A stretch of 64,000 bases of DNA from an uncultured Clostridium sp. (GCA_948473335.1 CAOKXF010000001.1:201379-265378); one strand, 5' to 3'. Positions 17,506 through 27,393 are shown, counted from the stretch's first letter. Numbers and translations: made by a program. Notes: generated by a model from the sequence alone, not told the origin.

Positions 17506-17985
17506 TTGGAAAGAGAATATTTGAGAGAAGATGTTGTAAAATATGCAAAAGAATGGGCATATAAAAGGAATCCTAGATATTATAATTATGATGAGTTAGG
17601 AGGAGATTGCACAAATTTCATATCACAATGTATATTTGCTGGAAGTAAAATCATGAACTATAAACCAACTTTTGGATGGTATTATATAAATTCTAATAAC
17701 AAATCGCCATCATGGACAGGAGTAGAATATCTATATAATTATCTTACAAGAAAAAGTGGGGTAGGACCAATTGGAAAGACAGTAGAAATAGAAGAAATAA
17801 AAAAAGGAGATATAATTCAGTTAAGTTTTAACAATAATAAATTTGAACATTCTTTAGTAATAACAGAAAAAGATAATAGAAATATTTATGTTTCAGCACA
17901 TACATTTGATGCATTTAATAAACCATTAAAATTGTATAATTATGATAATATACGATATATTCATATAGAAAAGGTTATGATTTAA
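17506..17985 (+). CDS. Amidase-domain protein (Amidase_6 type)
   Basis: 159 residues starting at TTG 17506, seven bases after an AGGGTGAT ribosome site; no ATG is available. Residues 10-45 carry YAKEWAYKRNPRYYNYDELG then GDCTNFISQC, whose Cys is the predicted nucleophile. EHSLVITEKD (about 115) gives the His, the pattern of the Amidase_6 family related to NlpC/P60 cysteine peptidases. There is no signal peptide, so it may act inside the cell or leave by another route. A lipase-like gene follows. Confidence 0.82.
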   Translation: MEREYLREDVVKYAKEWAYKRNPRYYNYDELGGDCTNFISQCIFAGSKIMNYKPTFGWYYINSNNKSPSWTGVEYLYNYLTRKSGVGPIGKTVEIEEIKKGDIIQLSFNNNKFEHSLVITEKDNRNIYVSAHTFDAFNKPLKLYNYDNIRYIHIEKVMI

Positions 17986-18059
17986 CAATATATTGGAATA
18001 TGATTTCATTCAATAAAAAGATAGAATTGGGACATATTATAAATGGAGGAAATAAAAAA

Positions 18060-18962
18060 ATGAAAATAGAAAAGATAAAATCAAAAAGAGATAATTTAGA
18101 AATAGAGCTAGCAATATCAGAACCATTATCAGGAGAACCAAAAGGAATAGTACAAATATCACATGGAATGGCAGAACATAAAGAAAGATATTTCAAGTTT
18201 ATGGAATACTTATCATCAAAAGGATATGTGTGTGTTATTCATGACCATAGAGGTCATGGAGCGAGTGTTAGAAATTTTAATGATTTAGGATATTTTTATA
18301 CAGAAGATATAAGTTATATCATTGAGGATTTATATCAAGTAACTGAATATATAATTTCAAAATATAATAATCTTAACATATCTATTTTCAGCCATAGCAT
18401 GGGAACTTTAGTATCAAGAAATTATTTAAAGAAATATGATGATAAAATACAAAAAATAATATTATGTGGTCCGCCTACTGAGAACAAATTAGCTAGAGTA
18501 GGAATATTTTTTGCAAAATTAACAAAAGTGTTTAAAGGAGAGAAATATAGAAGTAAATTTCTAAATACTTTGACTTTTGGAAGGTACAATACAAAACATA
18601 AAATAGAAAATGGATGGATATGTTCAAATGAAATGGCAGTAGTAGGATATAATAAAGATAATCTATGTGGATACATTTTTACAACAAATGGTTTTATCAA
18701 CTTATTTAAATTAATGAAAGAAGCATATAAAAAAGAAAACTGGCAAATGAAAAATAATGATATGCCAATATTTATTATAGCAGGAAAAGATGATAAAGTT
18801 ATACAAAATGAACAAAAATTTGAGCACTTAAAAACATTTCTATGCAAATTAGGATATACAAATATTAGGAGTAAGTTATATGAAGGAAAAAGACACGAAT
18901 TAATTAATGAAGATAATCATAAAGAAGTATATCAAAATGTTTTGGATTTCATAGATAAGTAA
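18060..18962 (+). CDS. Alpha/beta hydrolase, monoacylglycerol lipase-like
   Basis: 300 residues from ATG 18060, nine bases after GGAGGA; an in-frame ATG at 18000 has no site. The fold shows in VQISHGMAEHKERY (oxyanion-hole HG, about 33), CVIHDHRGHGAS (about 60) and the nucleophile elbow FSHSMGT (Ser about residue 108). The acid lies in IAGKDDKV and the His in GKRHELINE near residue 280. Serine-aminopeptidase-like (Hydrolase_4) proteins of this kind cleave monoacylglycerols or lysophospholipids. It follows two acyltransferases and an amidase, in keeping with lipid turnover. Confidence 0.85.
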   Translation: MKIEKIKSKRDNLEIELAISEPLSGEPKGIVQISHGMAEHKERYFKFMEYLSSKGYVCVIHDHRGHGASVRNFNDLGYFYTEDISYIIEDLYQVTEYIISKYNNLNISIFSHSMGTLVSRNYLKKYDDKIQKIILCGPPTENKLARVGIFFAKLTKVFKGEKYRSKFLNTLTFGRYNTKHKIENGWICSNEMAVVGYNKDNLCGYIFTTNGFINLFKLMKEAYKKENWQMKNNDMPIFIIAGKDDKVIQNEQKFEHLKTFLCKLGYTNIRSKLYEGKRHELINEDNHKEVYQNVLDFIDK

Positions 18963-19109
18963 TATAATCATCAAAATTACAATAACAAATTAGTACATTA
19001 GAAGATAAAAACAAAAAACAACAGATATTTCCAAAAACTTCCGTTGTTTCTTAATAGCTAAAAACTGTATAATAATATTAAGTATAATATTATAAGGAAG
19101 TGTTTAATA

Positions 19110-20352
19110 TTGAGAATAATTAAATGTTATAATCAAACAGTCATAATGAAAGAATTAAAGAAAAGCTATAATTACTTCATAAAAGAAGCAAATTTAAACA
19201 AGAATAGTAAAGGATATGGTCTGATACGAGATAAAACATTATTAGCAGACAATGTAGCAAGTATTGCAGCATGTCGGATATGGATTAGCAGCATTAATAG
19301 TTGGAGTAAAATATAAGTGGATAAAATATAAGGATGCATTTGAAAGAACAAATAAAACATTAGATACATTTATAAACAACGTAGATGGTAAAAATGGTTT
19401 CTATTATCATTTTGTAAATATAGAAACAGGAAAAAGAGAATGGAATTGTGAGATATCAATAATAGATACTGCAATTTTTATATGTGGAGCTATAACAGCA
19501 GGAGAATATTTTGGAAAAGAAATAAAAGAAAAAGCAGAAATTTTATATAAAAGAATAAATTGGCAATGGTATAGAAATAAAGAAACAAATCATTTCTATA
19601 TGGGATATACACCTGAAAATGGATTTTGGGGGCACTGGGATAGATATGCAGAACAATTAATGCTATATATCCTAGGTGTAAGTTCTCCAACATTTCCAAT
19701 AGATAAAAGTATGTATTACGATTTTATAAGAACAAAAACAAACTATGAAAATATAAAAGATATAATATATACATATTGTGGAACATTATTTACATATCAA
19801 TTTTCACATTCATGGATAAACTTTATGAATTTAAAAGATAGGGATAATATAGATTGGTTTGAAAATTCAATAAAAGCAACAAAAGCAAATAGACAATATT
19901 GTATAAAACACAAAAATGAATTTAAAACATATGGAGAAAATTCATGGGGATTAACAGCATGCTTAGGACCAAAAGGATATTGTAGTTTTGGAGCAAAACC
20001 TTGCGAAGTAGATTTAAAAATCGAAAATGATGGTACTATAACACCTTGTGGAGCTATAGGTTCGATAGTTTTTACGCCTAAAGATTCTATTAAAGCTATG
20101 GAATATTATTACAATAATTTTCCAAAACTGTGGGGAAAGTATGGTTTTAAAGACGGATATAATTTAGAAGGTGAAAAACCATGGTTTGCAAAAGAATATA
20201 TTGGAATTGATAAAGGTATAGAAGTTATAATGATAGAAAATTATCTAAATGGTACAATATGGAATTATTTTATGAAGAATAAGTTTGTTATAGATGGACT
20301 TAAAAAGTTGGATTTTAGAAAAAGTACTAATAAAGAAAGTATTTTACTATAA
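19110..20352 (+). pseudogene. Glycoamylase-family protein, frameshifted
   Basis: Two overlapping frames together make one protein of about 413 residues. The first frame (from TTG 19110) reads LLADNVASIAA, after which the protein continues in the other frame as VGYGLAALIVG from about 19270. Removing one T near 19270 restores one ORF. Family marks are SIIDTAIFICGAITAGEYF, a W.W segment (INWQWY), MGYTPENGFWGHWDRYAEQLMLYILGVSSPT and a C-terminal Glu/Trp-rich part, typical of the putative glucoamylase (PF10091) family acting on beta- or alpha-glucans. No signal peptide is seen. Either a real pseudogene or a one-base sequence error. The rest of the frame is intact, which suggests recent loss. Confidence 0.78.
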
Positions 20353-20358
20353 AGTAAA

Positions 20359-20409
20359 AAGTGAAAGCGCATCCTATTACTTAATTTGGATGTGCTTTCA
20401 CTTTTTTGG
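20359..20409 (+). terminator. Strong intrinsic terminator
   Basis: 16-bp stem AAGTGAAAGCGCATCC (20359-20374) / GGATGTGCTTTCACTT (20388-20403) with one G:U pair and a run of T's. Confidence 0.92.
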
Positions 20410-20448
20410 TTTTTGCATGACATTCTAACTCAAAATACATTAAAAAAG

Positions 20449-20490
20449 TGACAAAAATGTAATATAAAAAAACATAATATATGATATAAT
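20449..20490 (+). promoter_or_regulatory. BceR-type operator and promoter of the BceRS-like operon
   Basis: TGACA-AAAA-TGTAA at 20449-20462 fits the TnACA-N4-TGTAA inverted repeat known for BceR-type regulators. A TATAAT follows at 20485-20490 without a good -35 box. The regulator gene it precedes is of this type, suggesting autoregulation. Confidence 0.65.
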
Positions 20491-20548
20491 ATAATACAAA
20501 AGAGAAGAAGTATGTATGAAATTCTGAAAAGAGTGGAAAGGGGAGAAA

Positions 20549-21220
20549 ATGCAAAAAATACTAATAGTAGAAGACGACAAAAAATTAAGAAATGAATTAG
20601 AAAAATTCTTAAAAAATAATGGATATCAAGCAGAAGGATTAAAAAAGTATGATAATTGTATAAATGATATATTACAAAGCAATAGTGATTTAGTTTTGCT
20701 AGATATAAATTTACCATTTAGTGATGGAGAATATATATGTAAAGAAGTAAGAAAAAAGTCAGAAGTACCAATAATAATGATAACAAGTAGAAATAATGAA
20801 ATGGATGAATTAATATCAATAAATTATGGAGCAGATGACTATATAACTAAACCATACAATACACAAATACTATTAGCAAGAATAGCATCAATACTAAAAA
20901 GAACAAATAAAAGCGAATTAGAAAAAAGCAAGATAGACTGTACGCAATTTATACTAAACATATCAGAAAGCAAAATAGAAAAAGAAGACAAACAAATAGA
21001 ATTAACGAAAAACGAAAGTAAAATATTACAATGTTTAGTAAAAAATAGAAACAAAATAGTATCACGAGAAGAACTAATGGAGTATCTATGGAATACAGAT
21101 GAATTTGTAGATGACAATACATTAACAGTAAATATAACAAGAGTAAGGAATAAGTTAGAAGAGATAGGCATAAAAGAAATGTTAGAAACTAAAAGGGGAC
21201 AAGGGTATATATTAAAATGA
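20549..21220 (+). CDS. BceR-like response regulator
   Basis: 223 residues, OmpR family. The receiver has VEDDKKL, phospho-acceptor Asp52 in LVLLDINLP, the TSR motif and KPY. The winged helix ends in ETKRGQGYIL. The GAAAGGGGAG region supplies the ribosome site. Its stop overlaps the start of the kinase (ATGA). With the downstream intramembrane kinase and BceAB-type transporter it forms a peptide-antibiotic sensing and resistance module. Confidence 0.93.
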   Translation: MQKILIVEDDKKLRNELEKFLKNNGYQAEGLKKYDNCINDILQSNSDLVLLDINLPFSDGEYICKEVRKKSEVPIIMITSRNNEMDELISINYGADDYITKPYNTQILLARIASILKRTNKSELEKSKIDCTQFILNISESKIEKEDKQIELTKNESKILQCLVKNRNKIVSREELMEYLWNTDEFVDDNTLTVNITRVRNKLEEIGIKEMLETKRGQGYILK

Positions 21221-22230
21221 AATTTTTAGAATTTATAAAAGATAAACTATTAAGTATAGTTTTAATAATATTTGCACTATTTACAATAGAAATATTTTTA
21301 ATGATATATAATTTTGGAACAATGATAAAAATTTATATACCAATTGTAATAATAGTAACGTATTTTATTGGAATAATAATAGAATTCTACAATAAAAAAA
21401 CATACTACAAAAATGTAACAGAACAATTAGAGGAATTAGAACAACAATATTTAATAACAGAAATAATACAAAAACCAAATTTCATAGAAGGAAGAATATT
21501 AACTGAGATTTTACAAGAAATAAACAAATCAATGATAGAAAATGTAAATTACTATAAACATATACAAGAAGAATATAAAGAATATATAGAGTTATGGATA
21601 CATGAAGTAAAGATACCAATAGCAACAAGTAAGTTAATAATAGAAAACAATAAAAATAGTATAATGAAAAGTATAGACGAAGAAATAGATAAAATAGAAG
21701 ATTATACAGAGCAAGCACTTTTCTATGCAAGAAGTAATACAGTTGAAAAAGACTATGTAATAAGAAAAGTACAATTAAAGGAAATAGTAAATAGTGTAAT
21801 CAAGAAAAACAAGAATCAGTTAATAGCAGAAAATATAAAAGTAAATATTAATGACATAGAAAGAGAAATTTATGTAGATAGTAAATGGATTATATTTATT
21901 TTAAACCAGATAATAATAAACAGCATTAAATATTCAAAAGATACAAATAAGAAAATAGATATAAATAGTAAAGAAATGAAAGACAAAGTAATCTTATATA
22001 TAAATGATAACGGAATAGGAATAAAGAAAGGAGAAATAACAAGAGTATTCGAAAAAGGCTTTACAGGAACAAATGGACGAATAAGAGGAAAAAAGTCAAC
22101 AGGTATTGGATTATATTTATCTAAAAAATTGTGTGACAAACTAGGTCTTGGTTTAGAATTGAACTCGATAGAAAATGAAGGAACAGAACTAAGAATTGTA
22201 TTTCCAAAAGGAAGTTTTTACAATATATAA
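21217..22230 (+). CDS. BceS-like intramembrane-sensing histidine kinase
   Basis: 337 residues. Two closely spaced membrane helices (about 12-31 and 38-56) with almost no extracellular loop are the mark of BceS-type kinases, which sense through the transporter rather than bind the drug. The phospho-acceptor is His129 in LWIHEVKIPIA, the family's variant H-box. The ATPase domain has NQIIINSIKYS, NDNGIGI and STGIGLYLSKKL. It overlaps the regulator gene by four bases. The gap to the transporter genes is unusually long (about 460 bp) and holds a decayed sigma-factor fragment. Confidence 0.93.
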   Translation: MKFLEFIKDKLLSIVLIIFALFTIEIFLMIYNFGTMIKIYIPIVIIVTYFIGIIIEFYNKKTYYKNVTEQLEELEQQYLITEIIQKPNFIEGRILTEILQEINKSMIENVNYYKHIQEEYKEYIELWIHEVKIPIATSKLIIENNKNSIMKSIDEEIDKIEDYTEQALFYARSNTVEKDYVIRKVQLKEIVNSVIKKNKNQLIAENIKVNINDIEREIYVDSKWIIFILNQIIINSIKYSKDTNKKIDINSKEMKDKVILYINDNGIGIKKGEITRVFEKGFTGTNGRIRGKKSTGIGLYLSKKLCDKLGLGLELNSIENEGTELRIVFPKGSFYNI

Positions 22231-22561
22231 AAAGATTATCCATAAAAATCTAAAAAGGTCTGAATATTTTAAAACATGGATAACTAGGATTTTAATTAAT
22301 GAAAGCAGAAAGATTCTAAAACAAAAAAGAATCGAAAGTAATCAAATTGCAGTTACAGTCACATATATTGAAATAGACAATTGGATATCATATAAAAACA
22401 ATCAAAAGCTAAATAATGTATTTATTCTTAATGGAGAAAAAAGACTTATAGGAGAGAACTTAAATTTAAATATTTTCTATAATTCGATATATGAGCAATT
22501 TAATAATCAACTTTTAACAAAAGTTTCTGATAAAGATAATAAATTTACAATACACTTATAG
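22223..22561 (+). pseudogene. Remnant of an ECF sigma factor, possibly joined to an anti-sigma fragment
   Basis: An open frame that overlaps the end of the kinase gene reads YFKTWITRILINESRKILK, which matches the region-2 helix of SigV-like ECF sigma factors (yFkTWl.RIlINe). There is no proper N-terminus, no region 4 and no ribosome site. The following 75 residues look like the C-terminal beta-rich part of an extracytoplasmic anti-sigma protein, so an internal deletion may have fused the two; this second part is a guess. It sits between the kinase and ATPase genes, where such modules normally have nothing. Confidence 0.5.
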
Positions 22562-22603
22562 AACGCTATAATATCAAATGGAAAAAAGAAAATAAAACCA
22601 ATA

Positions 22604-22617
22604 TTACAAAAACGTAA
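22604..22617 (+). promoter_or_regulatory. BceR-type operator before the transporter genes
   Basis: TTACA-AAAA-CGTAA, one base off TnACA-N4-TGTAA, 70 bp before the ATPase start. With the matching site at 20449 it suggests the regulator controls both transcription units. I could not place a convincing promoter just after it. Confidence 0.6.
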
Positions 22618-22687
22618 GGAAAATGTAATATAAATCAATGGTAGATAATTGAAAAACATATTATACTCTATACAGGAGGGAAAAGTA

Positions 22688-23455
22688 ATGAGTAAAGTAT
22701 TAGAGGTAAAGAACATAGAAAAATACTATGGAAATAAAACAAATTTAACAAAGGCAATAGACAACATAAGTTTTGATGTAGAAAAAGGGGAATTTGTAGG
22801 AATAATGGGAGCATCAGGTTCAGGAAAAACAACACTATTGAATTGTATTTCAACAATAGACAAAGTAACAAGTGGCCATATACTTGTAAATGGAAAAGAT
22901 ATAACAAGACTAAAGGGAAATAATTTAAACAAATTTAGAAGAGAAGAATTAGGATTTATATTTCAGGATTTTAACTTATTAGACACATTAACATGTTATG
23001 AAAATATAGCACTTGCATTAACAATTCAAAAAGTTAATATAAGAGAAATAGACAAAAGAGTAAAAGAAATAGCACAAAAGCTAGGGATAGAAGAAATATT
23101 AAACAAATATCCATATCAAGTATCAGGGGGGCAAAAACAGAGAGTAGCATCAAGTAGAGCAATAATAACAAATCCGCAATTAGTATTAGCAGATGAACCA
23201 ACAGGAGCATTAGACTCAAAGTCTGCAAGACAGCTATTAGAAATATTTGAATTTTTAAACAAAGAAATACAAGCTACAATTTTTCTAATAACACATGATG
23301 CATTTTCAGCATCATATGCAAATAGAGTATTATTTATAAAAGATGGAAAAATATTTAATGAATTGATAAAAGGAAATGATACAAGAAAACAATTTTTTGA
23401 AAAAATAATAGAAGTTCAAACACTTCTTGGAGGTGACTTAAGCGATGTTATTTAA
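22688..23455 (+). CDS. BceA-like ABC transporter ATPase
   Basis: 255 residues from ATG 22688, behind CAGGAGGG. Walker A GASGSGKT (about 44), signature VSGGQKQR (about 145), Walker B LVLADEPTGALD and the H-loop ITHDAFSAS are all present. The C-terminus IKGNDTRKQFFEKI is typical of the BceA/YxdL/VraF group. It overlaps the permease gene by 11 bases. It would energise removal of peptide antibiotics such as bacitracin-like compounds from their lipid targets. Confidence 0.93.
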   Translation: MSKVLEVKNIEKYYGNKTNLTKAIDNISFDVEKGEFVGIMGASGSGKTTLLNCISTIDKVTSGHILVNGKDITRLKGNNLNKFRREELGFIFQDFNLLDTLTCYENIALALTIQKVNIREIDKRVKEIAQKLGIEEILNKYPYQVSGGQKQRVASSRAIITNPQLVLADEPTGALDSKSARQLLEIFEFLNKEIQATIFLITHDAFSASYANRVLFIKDGKIFNELIKGNDTRKQFFEKIIEVQTLLGGDLSDVI

Positions 23456-25541
23456 GTTATCACTAAAAAATATAAAACAAAGTTTCAAAGATTATGCAGT
23501 ATATTTTATAACATTAGTGCTAGGGGTAAGCATATTTTATATGTTCAATTCATTAGAAAGTAGTCAAGCAATAATGCAAGTATCAAATTCAACAAGACAA
23601 ATGATAACATTAATGATAAGCATGTTGGGATTTGTATCAGTATTTGTAGCAATAACATTAGGACTACTAATAGTATATGCAAACAATTTCTTAATAAAAA
23701 GAAGAAAAAAAGAATTTGGAATATATATGACACTTGGAATGGGCAAATGGCAAATATCAAAAATAATAATATTAGAAACGATATTTGTAGGAATACTTTC
23801 ATTAGGAGTAGGACTGTTAGTGGGAATATTTGCATCACAATTTATGTCCATATTAGTAGCAAAATTATTTGAAGCGGATTTAACAGGATATAAACTGATA
23901 TTTTCTCAAGATGCTTGTATAAAAACATGTATATATTTTGCAATAATGTATTTAGCAGTAATGGTATTTAATACAATAACAATATCAAGATATAAGCTAA
24001 TAAATTTACTTACAGCTATAAAGAAAAATGAAGAAATAAAAATAAAAAATCCAATCATATCAATATTAACATTTATAATTGCAGTAATAGTGCTTGGATA
24101 TGCATATTGGAAAGTAACAGCAGGAGTAAATACTCTTGATACAGCTGAAAAGATATTACCAGTAATATTAATGGGAACAGTTTCAACATTTTTAATATTC
24201 TGGTCACTATCAGGCTTTATACTAAAGATTATACAAACAACTAAAAAAATATATTTCAAAGATACAAATATGTTTGTTTTAAGACAAATTAATAACAAAA
24301 TAAATACAATGGTAGTTAGCATGACAGTCATATGTCTTATGTTATTTATGACCATATCAATATTATCATCTGCATTATCTTTAAGAAATACATTAGAAGA
24401 AGACTTGAAAGAAATGACACCAGTAGATATAAACTTATATAAAGAAATGAATTTACCAGAACAATATATAAGTAATATAAATATGTATGGGGAAGAAATA
24501 ATATATACACCAGAGCAAATAATAGAGGATTCGAAGATAAAAATACAAGATACTTTAAGAAACAATGATTTTGATATGAATTTGTTAAAAGATATTGTAG
24601 AAATTCCTATATATGTAATTGATGATTTAACCTGGGAGAAATTTTTGTCAAAAACAATTTACCAAGTTAAAGAAAATTTACCAAATCTTCGATACAATAG
24701 TGCAGAAGAAATAGTAAAAGTTTCAGATTATAATAAAATAGCACAAGTATATGGAATAGAACAATACGAACTAAATGATGATGAATATGTTGTAATTTGC
24801 AATTTCAATAGTATGACTAAAATAAGAAATGCAGAATTGAAAAATGGAAACACATTACAAATTGCAGGAAAAGAATATACCTCAAAATATAATGAATGTA
24901 AACCAGGATTTTTAGCAATGTCTACAAGTCATGTCAATACAGGAATAATACTAGTACCAGATAGTTGTAATTTAACAAATAACATGATAAAAAGGAATTT
25001 TTTAATAGCAAATTATAATACAGATATAGAAGATAAGGAAACAATTGAAGAATTTATGATAAATAATGGTTCGGGATTTATTCAAAAAATACAGAAAAAT
25101 GGAATACAAATTGATGGTATGACAAAGATTAGTATTATACAATCAAGTGTAGGTCTAGCAACAATAGTGACATTTGTATCAATATATTTAGGTATTATAT
25201 TCTTAATTGCAAGTAGTGCTATATTAGCATTAAAACAATTAACTGAAAGTTCAGACAATAAACAAAGATATGTTATTTTAAGAAAAATAGGATGTGATGA
25301 AAAGATAATTAATAAATCACTATTCAGACAGATAGGAATATTTTTTGCAGTGCCATTATTATTAGCAATAATTCATTCAATTTTTGGTATACAATTTGTT
25401 CTTTCAATGATGGAGGGTATTGCTAGTTCAGAAGAGTTATTGCCTTCAATTTTAGTTACAGCTATTATTATAGGTATAGTTTATGGAATTTATTTTTTAG
25501 CTACTTATATAAGAAGCAAAAGTATTATAAAAGAAGATTAA
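23445..25541 (+). CDS. BceB-like FtsX permease
   Basis: 698 residues. The N-terminus LFKLSLKNIKQSFKDYAVYFITL is the BceB hallmark. About ten membrane helices are seen: one at about 17-37, a group at about 50-190, a pair at about 200-260, one near 290, and three at the C-terminus. A large extracellular domain (about 310-540) would bind the peptide. The start has GGAGGTGA upstream and lies inside the ATPase gene. Length is close to other members of the family. The kinase encoded upstream probably docks on this permease. Confidence 0.92.
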   Translation: MLFKLSLKNIKQSFKDYAVYFITLVLGVSIFYMFNSLESSQAIMQVSNSTRQMITLMISMLGFVSVFVAITLGLLIVYANNFLIKRRKKEFGIYMTLGMGKWQISKIIILETIFVGILSLGVGLLVGIFASQFMSILVAKLFEADLTGYKLIFSQDACIKTCIYFAIMYLAVMVFNTITISRYKLINLLTAIKKNEEIKIKNPIISILTFIIAVIVLGYAYWKVTAGVNTLDTAEKILPVILMGTVSTFLIFWSLSGFILKIIQTTKKIYFKDTNMFVLRQINNKINTMVVSMTVICLMLFMTISILSSALSLRNTLEEDLKEMTPVDINLYKEMNLPEQYISNINMYGEEIIYTPEQIIEDSKIKIQDTLRNNDFDMNLLKDIVEIPIYVIDDLTWEKFLSKTIYQVKENLPNLRYNSAEEIVKVSDYNKIAQVYGIEQYELNDDEYVVICNFNSMTKIRNAELKNGNTLQIAGKEYTSKYNECKPGFLAMSTSHVNTGIILVPDSCNLTNNMIKRNFLIANYNTDIEDKETIEEFMINNGSGFIQKIQKNGIQIDGMTKISIIQSSVGLATIVTFVSIYLGIIFLIASSAILALKQLTESSDNKQRYVILRKIGCDEKIINKSLFRQIGIFFAVPLLLAIIHSIFGIQFVLSMMEGIASSEELLPSILVTAIIIGIVYGIYFLATYIRSKSIIKED

Positions 25542-25573
25542 AAATATATATGTAAAAGGTTTAAATATAAAAA

Positions 25574-25606
25574 TAGGTAATCTAAAAATGGATTACCTAC
25601 TTTTTT
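25574..25606. terminator. Bidirectional terminator between bceB-like gene and the Asn-rich peptide gene
   Basis: 9-bp stem TAGGTAATC (25574-25582) / GATTACCTA (25591-25599) with T6 on the plus side and a matching A tract that gives T5 on the minus side. It sits between convergent genes. Confidence 0.88.
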
Positions 25607-25616
25607 GGGTATAAAA

Positions 25617-25718
25617 CTATCTATTGTTGTTATTTTGATTATTGTTATTGTTGTTGTTATTTTTGTTATTATTATTTTTGTTATTCTTGTTATTCTTTTG
25701 GTTATTATTTTCTGACAT
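25617..25718 (-). CDS. 33-aa asparagine-rich peptide
   Basis: A short minus-strand gene with GGAGGTG eight bases before its ATG (25718) and a terminator straight after its stop. The peptide starts MSENNNQKNN and is otherwise almost entirely Asn with scattered Lys and Gln, ending in Arg. The reverse strand is a long run of GTT/ATT triplets that might be dismissed as low-complexity DNA, but the ribosome site, start and terminator together support a real small gene. Function unknown. Confidence 0.6.
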   Translation of the reverse strand: MSENNNQKNNKNNKNNNNKNNNNNNNNQNNNNR

Positions 25719-25924
25719 TAAGAACACCTCCATTTTCATATAACATTCATAGTATATCCAAATCAAGAATAGATATACATAAAAAATATAATATTGACAA
25801 TAATAAAAAAAAATAATAAAATAAATTGAAATCCAAAGAAATTAGCAAAGAAAGAACAAATAGTGACAAAAAAGAACAAAATGAATAATATATATAAGGT
25901 AGAAATACTAAGAAGGAGAACGCA

Positions 25925-27328
25925 ATGGAATATAAAAATGAAAAATTAGAAGAATTCAATACTTATATAAAAAATAAGCAAGTTGCAATTATAGGATTAG
26001 GAATAAGTAATTTACCACTAATAGACTATTTACATGAAAAAGAAGCAAAAATAACAGTATTTGATTCACGAACAATAACTGAAATATCAGAAGAAATAAA
26101 AGAAAAGATAGACAAATACAAAATAGCATATTCATTTGGAAAAGATTATTTAAAAAAATTAATAAAATTTGATGTAATATTTAGGTCACCAAGTTGTTTA
26201 CCAACAACACCTGAGTTAGTAGCAGAAGAACAGAGAGGAGCAATAGTAACAACAGAAATAGAACTAGTTATAAAGATGAGTCCAAGTAAAATAATAGGAA
26301 TAACAGGAAGCGAAGGAAAAACAACAACAACAACATTAATATCAGAAATTATAAAACAATCAGGAAAAATGTGCTTTTTAGGAGGTAACATAGGCATACC
26401 ATTGTTTACGGAAATAGAAAAAATGAGACCTCAAGATATTGTAGTATTAGAACTAAGTAGTTTCCAATTAATGGGAATGGAAGTAAGTCCAGACATATCA
26501 ATAGTAACTAATATAACACCAAATCACTTAAACATTCATAAAGATTATAAAGAATATATAGAAGCAAAAAAGAATATATATAGATATCAAAATAAAAATG
26601 GAATATTAATAATAAACAATGAAAATGAAATAACAAAAACATTTGCAAATGAAGCACCAGGGAAAGTTATATTTTTTAGTAGTAAACAAAGATTAGAAAA
26701 TGGATATATACTAGATAATGATATAATAAAAGAATCAAAAGAGGGAATAAGAAAGCATATAGTAAACACAAAAGAAATAAAAATTAGAGGTATCCATAAC
26801 TATGAAAACATAATGGCAGCATTAGCAGCCACAAAAGACATAGTAGATATAGAAAGCAGTATAGATACAATAAAAGATTTCAAAGGTGTTCATCACAGAT
26901 TAGAATTGGTAAAAGATGAAAATGACATAAAATGGTATAACGATTCAGCTGCAACATCACCTACAAGAACAATAGCAGCATTAAACGGATTTACAGAAGA
27001 TGTGATATTAATAGCTGGTGGTTCAGATAAAAACTTAGACTATTCACCTATTGCAAAGCCAATCTTAGAACATGTAAAAACATTAATACTGATAGGTGAA
27101 ACATCAAAAAAAATATTAAATGCTGTAAAAAAGGAAGCTGAAACAGAACATAAACACATTGAAATTTATATATGTGATAGCTTAAAACAAACAATTGCAT
27201 TGGCAAAAAAGGTAGCAATAGAAGGTAATGTAGTTTTATTCTCACCAGCAAGTGCAAGTTTTGATATGTTTAAAAATATGTATGATAGAGGGGACCAATT
27301 TAGGGAGCTTGTAAAAGCTGAAAAATAA
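25925..27328 (+). CDS. murD: UDP-N-acetylmuramoyl-L-alanine--D-glutamate ligase
   Basis: 467 residues. The N-terminal Rossmann-like domain (VAIIGLGISNLPL) is followed by the ATP loop GITGSEGKTTTT (about 122), the central motifs ELSSFQL and TNITPNHLNIH, and the C-terminal HRLELV, NDSAATSPTRT and LIAGGSDKNLDY. The enzyme adds D-glutamate in the cytoplasmic steps of peptidoglycan synthesis. AAGGAG lies eight bases before the ATG. It stands alone here, not in the usual mur/div cluster. Length matches the family. Confidence 0.96.
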   Translation: MEYKNEKLEEFNTYIKNKQVAIIGLGISNLPLIDYLHEKEAKITVFDSRTITEISEEIKEKIDKYKIAYSFGKDYLKKLIKFDVIFRSPSCLPTTPELVAEEQRGAIVTTEIELVIKMSPSKIIGITGSEGKTTTTTLISEIIKQSGKMCFLGGNIGIPLFTEIEKMRPQDIVVLELSSFQLMGMEVSPDISIVTNITPNHLNIHKDYKEYIEAKKNIYRYQNKNGILIINNENEITKTFANEAPGKVIFFSSKQRLENGYILDNDIIKESKEGIRKHIVNTKEIKIRGIHNYENIMAALAATKDIVDIESSIDTIKDFKGVHHRLELVKDENDIKWYNDSAATSPTRTIAALNGFTEDVILIAGGSDKNLDYSPIAKPILEHVKTLILIGETSKKILNAVKKEAETEHKHIEIYICDSLKQTIALAKKVAIEGNVVLFSPASASFDMFKNMYDRGDQFRELVKAEK

Positions 27329-27393
27329 ATTTACCGCTATTGTAGATAAGTAACAAAATCTCTTTACAAACATAATATAAGAAAGGAGTGCAT

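Noticed and set aside
25617..25718. Simple-sequence (ATT/GTT) repeat as the only content
   Set aside because: The minus-strand ribosome site, ATG and terminator make a small Asn-rich gene the better explanation.
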